Positions 1 through 7,157 of a stretch of DNA of 64,000 bases are shown piece by piece (position 1 is the first letter of the stretch; each line of letters begins with the position of its first letter). The stretch is from Streptomyces liangshanensis (GTDB lineage Bacteria > Actinomycetota > Actinomycetes > Streptomycetales > Streptomycetaceae). A model generated the notes under the pieces. That model was given only the letters and a program-made list of their open reading frames with translations. It did no database searches and was not told the origin of the DNA. Made by a program: the position numbers and the translations under genes. The stretch lies in the NCBI RefSeq assembly GCF_011694815.1, contig NZ_CP050177.1:3355001-3419000 (forward strand), written 5' to 3'.

Positions 1-351
1 GTGGTGCGGAAGAAGGTCATGCGGGCGGTGACCGACAGCGGCTCGGAGGTGGCGTACGACCGCGAGAACAGCCCGGGTGTGGCGAATCTGTTGGAGATTC
101 TCGCGGCGTGCGGGAACGCGGATCCGGGCGAACTGGCCGGTGCGTACGCGTCGTACGGGGCGCTGAAGAAGGACACGGCGGACGCCGTGGTCGAGGTGCT
201 GCGGCCGTTGCGCGAGCGGCACGCGGTGCTGGCGGCGGATCCGGGCCAGGTGGACGCGGTGCTGAAGGAGGGGGCCGAGCGGGCGCGGGAGAGGGCGCGG
301 CCGGTGGTCGACGCGGCGTATCGGGCGATCGGTCTGCTGCCGGCGGGCTGA
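1..351 (+). CDS. trpS: Tryptophanyl-tRNA synthetase, C-terminal end (partial)
   Basis: This is the last 116 codons of a class I tryptophanyl-tRNA synthetase, which charges tRNA-Trp in the cytoplasm; the catalytic Rossmann domain and the KMSKS loop lie before the window. The visible part begins with KKVMRAVTDSG and continues with the helical anticodon-binding region (SPGVANLLEILAACG) that is typical just after the KMSKS loop in bacterial TrpRS. The GTG at base 1 is an internal valine codon, not a start. The gene ends with TGA, followed at once by G-rich tandem repeats. The identification rests on family resemblance of this C-terminal segment only. Confidence 0.85.
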   Translation: MVRKKVMRAVTDSGSEVAYDRENSPGVANLLEILAACGNADPGELAGAYASYGALKKDTADAVVEVLRPLRERHAVLAADPGQVDAVLKEGAERARERARPVVDAAYRAIGLLPAG

Positions 352-360
352 GGGGGTTGG

Positions 361-505
361 GGGGATGGCGGGGGCCGGCCGGTCCGGGGTGGGGTGCGGC
401 GGGGATGGCGGGGGCCGGCCGGTCCGGGAGGGGATGGTGTGGAGCCCGGCCGGTCCGGGGTGGGGTGGGGCCGGCCGGTCCGGGGTGGGGTGGGGTGGGG
501 TGGCA
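361..505. repeat. G-rich tandem repeat between trpS and the cysteine hydrolase gene
   Basis: About four imperfect copies of a unit built on GGCCGGCCGGTCCGGGGTGG, beginning near 373, 413, 446 and 469, ending in a GGGGT run. GGCCGGCC is self-complementary, so each unit could fold. No convincing reading frame crosses it; frames that stay open give only Gly/Arg/Ala-rich low-complexity translations. Confidence 0.7.
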
Positions 506-572
506 GGAAGTTGTCGGTGAGCGGCATCGCTTCCACTGTCGGCGGGCGGGGGGACGTCGGAGGATCGGGGGC

Positions 573-1157
573 ATGGAGATCCGGGAGAACGCAGCGCTGG
601 TGGTCGTGGACGTGCAGAAGGGATTCGACGAGGAGGTCTGGGGGCGGCGGAACAATCCTGACGCGGAGGGGAACATCGCCGCGCTGATCGACGTGTGGCA
701 GTCGAGCGGGCGGCCGGTGGTGTTCGTACGGCACGACTCGGCGCAGGGGGAGGCGTCGCCGTTGCGTCCGGGGTACGTGGGGAACGACTTCAAGGACTTC
801 GTGGAGCAGCGGCGGGGGAAGGGGAGCGGGCCCGAGCTGTTGGTGACGAAGAACGTGAACTCTGCGTTCTACGGGGAGCCGGATCTGGACGCGTGGCTCA
901 GGGGCGCGGGGGTGGGGCAGGTCGTGGTGGTGGGGATCCAGACGAACATGTGCAACGAGACGACCGCGCGGATGGGCGGGAATCTCGGGTACGAGGTGTT
1001 CTTCGCGCTGGACGCGATGCACACGTTCGATCTGGAGGGGCCGTTCGGCTGGACGCTGACGGCGGACGAGCTGTCGCGGGCCACGGCTGTATCGCTGCAC
1101 GGGGGTGGGTTCGCGAGGGTGGTGACTACGGAGGAGTTGGTGGGGGTGGCGGGGTGA
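573..1157 (+). CDS. Isochorismatase-family cysteine hydrolase
   Basis: A 194-residue single-domain cysteine hydrolase of the isochorismatase/nicotinamidase superfamily. The start is the ATG preceded by GGAGG nine bases upstream; the frame is open much further 5' but only through repeat DNA. The catalytic triad can be traced: Asp in VVVDVQKGF near residue 12, the usual middle Lys in LVTKNVNSAF near 94, and the nucleophilic Cys in the TNMCNETTARM loop near 128. These enzymes hydrolyse small amides or vinyl ethers such as nicotinamide, carbamoyl compounds or isochorismate. Nothing here fixes the substrate: neighbours are trpS and proC, and no siderophore or NAD-salvage genes adjoin it. It is probably transcribed alone. 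Confidence 0.85.
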   Translation: MEIRENAALVVVDVQKGFDEEVWGRRNNPDAEGNIAALIDVWQSSGRPVVFVRHDSAQGEASPLRPGYVGNDFKDFVEQRRGKGSGPELLVTKNVNSAFYGEPDLDAWLRGAGVGQVVVVGIQTNMCNETTARMGGNLGYEVFFALDAMHTFDLEGPFGWTLTADELSRATAVSLHGGGFARVVTTEELVGVAG

Positions 1158-1539
1158 GGGGGAGGCCGGGCGGGGCCGGTTGGGGCCGGAGGGGGTACGC
1201 CCGGGGGTGGTTGGGCCCGGGGGCCGGTTGGGCCCGGGGGCGGTTGCGCCCGGGGCCGGTTGCGCTGGCCGGGGGGTGCGTCCGGGGGGTGGTTGGGCCC
1301 CGGGGGTGCGCCCGGGAGGGGGTGCCCCCGGGGGCGGTTGCGCAGGGCGGGGCAGGCCCCGGGGGCAGGGGCCGAGAGGTCCGCAGGGGCCGAGAGCCTG
1401 GGGCCCGGGCCCCGGAGGGCCCGGAGGCCCCGGAGCCCGGAGGGCCGGGGTCGGGGCCGGGGCCCGGGATCCGGGGCCGAGGGTCGGGCCCGAGGGCCCT
1501 GGAGCCCGAAGGGCCGGGGCCCGGGGTCGGGCCCCGGGG
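1158..1539. repeat. Degenerate G-rich repeat tract downstream of proC
   Basis: About 380 bases made almost wholly of degenerate units such as GGGCCCGGGGGCGGTTG, changing to GGCCCGGAGGGCCCGGAGG near the proC stop. It lies between the convergent ends of the hydrolase gene and proC. The predicted frames translate only into Gly/Arg/Ala/Pro low-complexity sequence, so I call no gene. GGGCCC palindromes and runs of five or six G could form hairpins or quadruplexes and may act as a bidirectional transcription stop. Confidence 0.65.
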
Positions 1540-2349
1540 TTAGCCGTTGCCTGAGGCGAGTTCGCGGCTGCGGTCTCGGGCTGCTTCGAGGGCGGCGATG
1601 AGGGCCGCCCGTACCCCGTGGTTCTCCAGTTCGCGGATGGCGCTGATGGTGGTGCCGGCCGGGGAGGTCACGGCTTCGCGGAGCTTCACCGGGTGTTCGC
1701 CGCTGTCACGGAGCATCACGGCGGCGCCGATGGCGGCCTGGACGATGAGGTCATGAGCCTGGGCACGCGGCAGGCCGAGGAGGATGCCGGCGTCGGTCAT
1801 CGCCTCGACGAGGAAGTAGAAGTAGGCGGGGCCGGAGCCGGAGAGGGCGGTGGCCGCGTCCTGCTGGGACTCGGGGACGCGGAGGGTCTTGCCGACTCCG
1901 CCGAAGATCTCCTCGGTGTGGGTGAGGTGTTCGGCGAGGGCGTGGCTGCCGGCGGAGATGACGGACATGCCTTCGTCCACGAGGACGGGGGTGTTGGGCA
2001 TGACCCGTACGACGGGGGTGCCGGTCGCGAGGCGTTCCTCGATGAAGGCGGTGGTGATGCCCGCGGCGGCGCTGATGACGAGTCGTTCGGGGGTGAGGTG
2101 GGGGCCCAGCTCGTCGAGGAGCTTGCCCATGTCCTGGGGTTTGACGGCGAGGATGAGGGTGTCGGCGCGTTTGGCGGCGTCGGCGTTGGTGACGGCTTCG
2201 ACGCCGTAGCGGTCGTGGAGTTCCTTGGCCCGTTCGGGGCGGCGGGTGGTGACCAGGAGGTGCGCGGGGCGCCAGCCGGCCCGGATCATGCCGCTGAGCA
2301 GGGCCTCGCCGATCTTGCCGGTGCCGAGCACTGCCACTGTCTTGCTCAT
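1540..2349 (-). CDS. proC: Pyrroline-5-carboxylate reductase
   Basis: A 269-residue enzyme that reduces 1-pyrroline-5-carboxylate to L-proline with NAD(P)H, the last step of proline synthesis. The Rossmann nucleotide-binding motif VAVLGTGKIGEALLSGM is at residues 4-20. The family C-terminal signature is clear: ALSGSGPAYFYFLVEAM, then REAVTSPAGTTISAIREL. The ATG at 2349 was chosen because GAGGTG lies about nine bases upstream; an ATG 54 bases further upstream would add an unconserved tail. The product is full length for the family. Its last ~75 codons are duplicated at 3024-3251, and both copies are followed by G-rich repeats. Confidence 0.95.
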   Translation of the reverse strand: MSKTVAVLGTGKIGEALLSGMIRAGWRPAHLLVTTRRPERAKELHDRYGVEAVTNADAAKRADTLILAVKPQDMGKLLDELGPHLTPERLVISAAAGITTAFIEERLATGTPVVRVMPNTPVLVDEGMSVISAGSHALAEHLTHTEEIFGGVGKTLRVPESQQDAATALSGSGPAYFYFLVEAMTDAGILLGLPRAQAHDLIVQAAIGAAVMLRDSGEHPVKLREAVTSPAGTTISAIRELENHGVRAALIAALEAARDRSRELASGNG

Positions 2350-2403
2350 TACGGGGGTCACCTCGCCGGTGGGTGCGTGGGTGGGGCGGTCGTACGTGAC
2401 CAT

Positions 2404-2850
2404 CCTCGCACCGGGGGTGGGGGGTAGGGGGGTGGTGTCCGAGGGGCGGGCGGGGGGCGGGGGTGGGCCTCGGGGGCGAGTCCGGGGGCGGGGGCTTGTC
2501 CGGGGCCTGGGAGCATCCGCCGGGGGCCGGGGGGCGGGGTCCCGGGGGTAGAGGCCCGCCCGGGCCGGGGCAGGGCTCAGGCCGGGGGCGGGGTCCCAGG
2601 GGCAGAGGCCCGCCCGGGCGGGGGCAGGGCTCCCGGAGGGACGGTTGGGCCCGGGGCCGGAGGGCCGGTTGGGCCCGGAATCTCCGGGGGCAAGGGCCCG
2701 AGAGGCCTGCGGGAGTCCGGGAAGCCCGGGGCCTGGGGCATGGGGCCAAGGGCCTGGGGCCGGGCTGGGTCGGTTGGGCCGGGAGGCCCGGAAGACCGGG
2801 AGCCCGAGGCCGGTTGGGCCCGGGGGCCCGTGGGGGCAGGGATCCTGAAG
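2404..2850. repeat. Degenerate G-rich repeats upstream of proC
   Basis: G-rich sequence between proC and the extreme G-tract, with recurring phrases such as GGCCCGCCCGGGCCGGGGCAGGG and GGTTGGGCCCGGGGCC, closely resembling the tract downstream of proC at 1158-1539. The open frames give Gly/Arg/Pro-rich products with no domain. The proC promoter must lie within or close to it (just above 2349), but I see no recognisable -10/-35. Confidence 0.6.
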
Positions 2851-3022
2851 GCCCGGGCCCCCCCGGGGGGGCCCGGGGGGGGCCCGGGGGGGGCCCGGGG
2901 GGGGCCCGGGGGGGGGCCCGGGGGGGGCCCGGGGGGGGGCCGGGGGGGGGCCGGGGGGGGGCCCGGGGGGGCCCGGGGGGCCCGGGGGGGCCGGGGGGCC
3001 CGGGGGGCCGGGGGGCCGGGGG
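2851..3022. repeat. Extreme (G)6-9-CCC tandem tract
   Basis: Roughly 170 bases of runs of five to eleven G separated mostly by CCC or CC. This is nearly pure G/C with no A or T over most of its length. The complementary strand is a C-run tract. It ends directly against the duplicated proC 3' end. Such DNA can form G-quadruplexes and CCC/GGG hairpins and is prone to slippage, so assembled run lengths may not be exact. Confidence 0.8.
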
Positions 3023-3023
3023 T

Positions 3024-3251
3024 TCAGCCGTTGCCGGAGGCTAGTTCGCGGCTGCGGTCTCGGGCCGTTTCGAGGGCGGCGCGTACGCCGTGGTTCTCCA
3101 GTTCGCGGATGGCGCTGATGGTGGTGCCGGCCGGGGACGTCACGGCTTCGCGGAGCTTCACCGGGTGTTCGCCCCTGTCGCGGAGCATCACGGCGGCGCC
3201 GATGGCGGCCTGGACGATGAGGCCGTGGGCCTGGGCGCGGGGCAGGCGGTG
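3024..3251 (-). pseudogene. Truncated duplicate of the proC 3' end
   Basis: About 228 bases repeat the last ~75 codons of proC (1540-1778) at very high identity, including its stop position. The translation keeps the conserved EAVTSPAGTTISAIRELENH block. Compared with proC it lacks four codons (IAAL in RAALIAALEAARD), has a few substitutions (for example Asp to Gly after QAH), and ends in TGA instead of TAA. Homology stops abruptly near 3251, at the codons for GLPRA, beyond which the sequence is unrelated repeat. It lacks the whole Rossmann domain and cannot make an active reductase. Adjacent G-rich DNA in both copies suggests the segment was duplicated with its flank by recombination or slippage. 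Confidence 0.85.
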
Positions 3252-3928
3252 TCCGCGGGCGGGCGGCAGCCCCGGGAGGGGCGCTGGGGGTGTCCGGGGG
3301 CGGGTGGTGTCCGGAGACGGGTGGTGTCCCGGGGCGGTTGCGGACGGTGGACGGTCGACGGTCTGCGACGGCAGATGGACGGCGGTCCGTAGTCGGTGGG
3401 GGGGTGGTCTGCGACAGCGGACGGTCGGTGGTCCGTAGTCGGTGGGGAGGTCTGCGACAGCGGACGGTCGGTGGTTGGGCGCCAGGTCGTGGCGGATGGA
3501 CGCCGTCAGGCGGACGGTGGCGGACGCCGGGTCGTGGTCGGTGGAAGGTGGAGGGTCGGCAGGCAGCGACGGCGGACGGACAGCGGTCCGTGGTCGGTGG
3601 GCGGTGGTCTGCCACAGCGGACGGTCGGTGGTCGGTGGTTGGGCGCCGGGGCGGTGGCGGACGCCAGGTCGGCGGACGGGTGGCGGGTCGATGGCGGGCG
3701 GTAGGTGGCGGCGGGTGGGGTCAGTGGACGACGGCGGGCCTTGGCTCGCAGGCGCGGTGGACGGTTGGCGTCGGCGGACGACGGGCGGTCGGTGGAGGGC
3801 GGTGGGTCGGTAGCGGGTGGTGGGTCGGTAGGCGCTGGCGGGTGGGAGGCGGGGGAAGGGGGACGGACGGCGGGGCGTGGCGGGTGGCCGGCGGGGGGCT
3901 GGGGGTTGTTGGTGGGAGTGGGGTGGGG
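3252..3928. repeat. Gene-free region of degenerate CGGACGGTCGGTGG-type repeats
   Basis: A stretch of ~680 bases without a credible gene. From about 3340 it consists of imperfect, irregularly spaced copies of phrases such as CTGCGACAGCGGACGGTCGG, GGTCCGTAGTCGGTGGG and GCGGACGCCAGGTCG. At least four copies of the GCGACAGCGGACGGTCGGTGG core or variants occur near 3410, 3451 and 3611. It is less G-pure than the tract before it and appears to be a separate repeat family. Open frames here encode only repetitive Gly/Arg/Val sequence and are rejected. Confidence 0.65.
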
Positions 3929-4819
3929 TTAGGGGGTGCGGCGGGGGAGGGTTGCGGCGCCTAGGGCCAGGACTACTAGGGCGCAGCCTGCGACGATCAG
4001 GGTGTCGCGGACGAAGTCGCCGGTGATGTCGGTGTGGCGGAGGACCTGGTTCATGCCGTCGACGGCGTACGACATGGGCAGGACGTCGGAGATCGCCTCC
4101 AGGACGGGTTGCATGGCGGAGCGCGGGGTGAACAGTCCGCACAGCAGCAGCTGGGGGAAGATCACTGCGGGCATGAACTGGACGGCCTGGAACTCGGACG
4201 CGGCGAACGCGGAGACGAAGAGGCCGAGCGCGGTGCCGAGCAGGGCGTCGAGGAGCGCGACGAGCAGGAGGAGCCAGGGCGAGCCGACGACGTCGAGGCC
4301 CAGGGCCCAGACGGCGAGGCCGGTGGCGAGGGTGGACTGGATGACGGCGAGCAGGCCGAAGGCGAGGGCGTAGCCGGCGATCAGGTCGCCCTTGCCGAGG
4401 GGCAGGGCGAGCAGGCGTTCCAGGGTGCCCGAGGTGCGTTCGCGCAGGGTGGCGATCGAGGTCACCAGGAACATGGTGATGAGCGGGAAGATGCCCAGCA
4501 GTGAGGCGCCGATGGAGTCGAAGGTGCGCGGGCTGCCGTCGAAGACGTACCGGAGCAGGACGAGCATCACGCACGGGACGAGGACCATCAGCGCGATCGA
4601 GCGCGGGTCGTGGCGGAGTTGGCGCAGGACGCGGGCCGCGGTGGCGAGGGTCCTGGCGGTGGAGATCGTGCCGGTGAGGCGGGAGGGTCGGGTGGGGGTG
4701 CTTCCGGGGGTTGGGGGGCTTCCGGGGGTGGTGGTGCTGCCGGTGGCGGCGTTGCCCGAGGTGGTGTTGCCGGTGGGGCTGCTGTCGGAGGTGCCGGGCT
4801 GGGGGGTCGTGGTGCTCAT
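3929..4819 (-). CDS. ABC-2 type transporter permease
   Basis: A 296-residue integral membrane permease of a two-component ABC exporter. A Ser/Thr/Pro-rich hydrophilic N-terminus of about 65 residues precedes about six hydrophobic segments: IALMVLVPCVMLVLL near 83, LLGIFPLITMFLVTSIATL, the span at YALAFGLLAVIQSTLATGL, LLLLVALLDALLGTALGLF, VIFPQLLLCGLF, and the last near the C-terminus. The sequence LRERTSGTLERLLALPL is the conserved cytoplasmic loop of ABC-2 (NodJ/DrrB-like) permeases. Its ATG overlaps the stop of the ATPase gene by four bases (ATGA), so the two are translationally coupled. Drug or lipid export is typical of the family; the actual substrate is unknown. Confidence 0.9.
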   Translation of the reverse strand: MSTTTPQPGTSDSSPTGNTTSGNAATGSTTTPGSPPTPGSTPTRPSRLTGTISTARTLATAARVLRQLRHDPRSIALMVLVPCVMLVLLRYVFDGSPRTFDSIGASLLGIFPLITMFLVTSIATLRERTSGTLERLLALPLGKGDLIAGYALAFGLLAVIQSTLATGLAVWALGLDVVGSPWLLLLVALLDALLGTALGLFVSAFAASEFQAVQFMPAVIFPQLLLCGLFTPRSAMQPVLEAISDVLPMSYAVDGMNQVLRHTDITGDFVRDTLIVAGCALVVLALGAATLPRRTP

Positions 4820-5583
4820 CGGGCGCTCTCCTGGAGTGCGTTGGCCTCGTCGACCAGGTGGAGGAAGGCTTGTTCGACGTTCTCGGAGTCCGTACGGGTC
4901 CGGAGGGCGTCGGGGGTGTCGTCGGCGAGGATCTCGCCATCCCGCATGAGGAGCAGGCGGTGGCAGCGCTCGGCTTCGTCCATGACGTGCGAGGAGACGA
5001 GGATCGTGGCGGCGCGCTGGGTGGCGATCCAGTGGAAGAGCTCCCAGAGGTCGCGGCGCAGGACGGGGTCGAGGCCGACGGTCGGTTCGTCGAGGACGAG
5101 CAGTTCGGGTGCGCCGAGGAGGGCGACCGCGAGGGAGACGCGGTTCAGCTGGCCGCCGGAGAGCCGTCCCGCGAGGGAGTCGGCGTGGGAGACGAGGGCG
5201 ACGTCGTTGAGGGCGCGGGCGACGGTCTCCTCGCGGGCGGCGCGTCGGGCGCGTCCGGGGTCGAGGACGGCGGCGAAGTAGTCGAGGTTCTGGCGGACCG
5301 TGAGGTCCTCGTAGACGGACGGGGATTGGGTCACGTAGCCGACGCGGGAGCGCAGGGTGGCGTGGCCGGCGGGGTGGCCGAGGACGTCGAGGGTGCCGGT
5401 GACCTGGGCCTGGGTGCCGACGACGGAGCGCATCAGGGTGGATTTGCCGCAGCCGGAGGGGCCGAGGAGGCCGGTGATCTGGCCTCGCGGGACGGCGAAG
5501 TCGAGTCCGCGCAGGACGGTGCGGTCGCCTCGGCGGACGGTGAGGTCGCGGGCCAGGATGGCGGCTCCCGAAGAATTCATCAT
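4816..5583 (-). CDS. ABC transporter ATP-binding protein
   Basis: A 255-residue cytoplasmic ATPase that powers the permease encoded after it. It shows Walker A GPSGCGKST near residue 42, the Q-loop in YVTQSP, the signature LSGGQ near 144, Walker B LLVLDEPT followed by VGLDP, and the switch His in VSSHVMDEAE. This is the DrrA/CcmA-type exporter family. The frame starts with two consecutive ATG codons at 5583 and 5580; no Shine-Dalgarno sequence precedes them, and a perfect palindrome covers the start. Together these suggest a leaderless, repressor-controlled transcript. A GntR- or TetR-type regulator would be expected but none is adjacent. Confidence 0.92.
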   Translation of the reverse strand: MMNSSGAAILARDLTVRRGDRTVLRGLDFAVPRGQITGLLGPSGCGKSTLMRSVVGTQAQVTGTLDVLGHPAGHATLRSRVGYVTQSPSVYEDLTVRQNLDYFAAVLDPGRARRAAREETVARALNDVALVSHADSLAGRLSGGQLNRVSLAVALLGAPELLVLDEPTVGLDPVLRRDLWELFHWIATQRAATILVSSHVMDEAERCHRLLLMRDGEILADDTPDALRTRTDSENVEQAFLHLVDEANALQESAR

Positions 5584-5592
5584 GTGATGAAT
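5575..5592. promoter_or_regulatory. Palindromic operator candidate over the ABC operon start
   Basis: ATTCATCA-TG-TGATGAAT is a perfect inverted repeat with 8-base arms. It spans both possible ATG codons of the ABC ATPase gene and is unusually AT-rich for its surroundings. A dimeric repressor bound here would block initiation of a leaderless message. Which regulator binds is unknown. Confidence 0.55.
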
Positions 5593-6313
5593 AATGGGAG
5601 GGTGGGGGTGGCGTCGTCAAGGGGGTTGGCCTGGAACGGCCGTGGGGGCGGCCTTCGCGGCGAGGGAGAACTCGGCTGCGGGGGGCCGTGGTTACGTCAT
5701 GCGGGGGGGCGTGGGTCCCCGCCCCCTGACACCCGGTCGGCCGAGCAGGCGGCCGCGCCCGGGGCGCCGAGGGCGCGCCGGTACCGCCGGCCTGGGTGGG
5801 CGGGCCCGGGGCGCCGGTACCGCCGGGCGCGCACAGGACGCCGGGGTTGAGGCCGTCGCACACGGCGCCGCCGAGGTTGAGGCCGTGGCACCCGGCTCCG
5901 CCGACGTCTGCCGCGCCACCGGCGGCCCCGCCGGGCGGCCGATACCGCCACCATCCCGGGCGCACCCGGGTCGCCGGGGTCGAGGCCGTCACACCCGGCT
6001 CCGCTGTCACCGCCCGCAGGACCGGCGGCCCCCTCGCCTGCGCCGCAGTCACGACCACCACCGGGGCCGTTGTGACCAAGGCAGAACCGCCACGGTCGCC
6101 GCCGCTGCGGACGCGGCCGGCGCCGTCGCGGCTCTCAAGACCCTCACCGCGGCCCTGGCCGCCGTCACCGCCTCGGCTGTGATCGCCGCCTGCGAGGTCT
6201 AGGCGCGGGCGGGGCGGTTACGGCGAACGGCATCGCGCACCCGGCGGCTTCACCCGGGCCGGTCCGCGCCTAGGAGTCGTTCGGCCGATCTTGCTGCTCG
6301 TTAAGGTGCTTGT
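5593..6313. other. Gene-poor intergenic region with ~35-bp imperfect repeats
   Basis: About 720 bases with no gene I can support. Around 5846-6000 it has three imperfect copies of a segment built on GGGTTGAGGCCGTCGCACACG and CCGGCTCCGCCG (near 5845, 5876 and 5966), plus repeated GGTACCGCCGG near 5780 and 5815. Several frames stay open because of GC bias, but they translate to Ala/Arg/Pro/Gly low complexity and conflict with one another. The promoters of the ABC operon and of the small gene at 6314 must fall at its two ends. Confidence 0.5.
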
Positions 6314-6577
6314 GTGGCGAAGACGAGCGTGAGTAACGAGACCGACAGCATGCTCTGTCTGTGGGTGGAGCCGTGGGGAACCGATCACTGGATGCGTCCG
6401 GGTGAGGAGTTCACCGTCGTGACGCGGACAGCGCCCGAGGAGTCCCCGTTCAATGTCGTCGTTCACAGCCAGGGCATCACGGTGTGGGTGAATTCGGCCA
6501 ACGATTCCGAGGTCTTCGACAAGAACGGCAACCCGGCTCCATGTGGGCACCAGCGGCCTGCCGGCGAGGGCTTCTGA
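6314..6577 (+). CDS. Small conserved hypothetical protein
   Basis: An 87-residue soluble acidic protein with no signal peptide or membrane segment. It starts at GTG in GTGGCGAAGACG. The body is rich in aromatic and acidic residues (LCLWVEPWGTDHWMRPGEEF, then VVVHSQGITVWVNSANDSEV), resembling a compact all-beta fold. It ends with CGHQRPAGEGF, a Cys-His pair near the C-terminus. Codon use at third positions fits a real gene. I do not recognise a characterised family. It lies between a repeat-filled gap and a transposase relic, so it may belong to an accessory insertion. Confidence 0.65.
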   Translation: MAKTSVSNETDSMLCLWVEPWGTDHWMRPGEEFTVVTRTAPEESPFNVVVHSQGITVWVNSANDSEVFDKNGNPAPCGHQRPAGEGF

Positions 6578-6599
6578 GGTCACTCGGGGTCACTACGGC

Positions 6600-7110
6600 T
6601 CAGGCGCGGAGCCAGATGACGAGAGCTGCCGCCGTGGCCGTACCGAGGTCGGCATGCCCGCGCTTGTCCAGTGGTCGCCGCACGGCCTGTTGCTGTCAGC
6701 CTTGTCGGCCGTCAGGCTGTGCGGCTCCCTGCGGGGCCTTGCCAGCCCGACGCGGGGGATGTGGCTCTTCTCCAGGACGGGCATGAACCGCCCGATGTCA
6801 GGTGGAGCTTGCTGGTGAACCCGCACCGTGAGCGGCCCAGGTCCACCCCCACCAGGCGGACAACCGGGCTCTGGTGTTCCACCCCCGAGGCTCCCTTTGA
6901 TCCAGGGGCCGGGGGTGCGGCGGTGTGGGCGCCGATCGGGTGCTGATGCGCGGGCGATGGTCTTCCATGGCCCGAAACGTTCGGGTCGCTTGCGCCGCTG
7001 CACCCCGGTCCGCCGTCGGTCGCCTGACGGTGCTTCCGCTACCTGCCGCAACGGCCTGTTGCTGATGGGCGGGAACGGCCGCAGCCGTTCCCACTCGACA
7101 TCACCCAAAC
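6600..7110 (-). pseudogene. Eroded IS5-family transposase
   Basis: Fragments of an IS5-type transposase can be followed on the minus strand but only by changing frame. Near 7105 it begins with VEWERLRPFPPISNR, then RTGVQ and PERFGPWKT (the family N-terminus). Further on come the middle and C-terminal blocks FMPVLEKSHIPRVG and EPHSLTADKADSN, then in another frame AALVIWLRA before a stop at 6600-6602. Intact relatives are about 270 codons; here about 170 remain, with internal deletions and frameshifts. I found no clear terminal inverted repeats or target duplication, so this is an old, immobile remnant. Confidence 0.7.
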
Positions 7111-7157
7111 GGGAACTATTCGGGCATGGGGCGGTCCCATGGTCGGCTGGACAAGTC

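Noticed and set aside
1180..1601. Long Gly/Arg/Pro frames in the G-rich tracts, also around 2463-3044
   Set aside because: They exist in several frames at once, have no ribosome site and translate the repeat only.
1540..3615. A 691-codon frame that would extend ProC far upstream
   Set aside because: The extension is repeat-encoded Pro/Arg-rich sequence; a good ribosome site precedes the internal ATG at 2349.
3929..6079. A 716-codon frame fusing the ABC permease to upstream sequence
   Set aside because: It crosses the real ATPase gene in another frame; the ATGA overlap at 4816-4819 marks the true permease start.
5594..6202. A 202-codon plus-strand frame in the gap after the ABC operon
   Set aside because: Low-complexity translation, no family motif, and it shares the DNA with other equally open frames.
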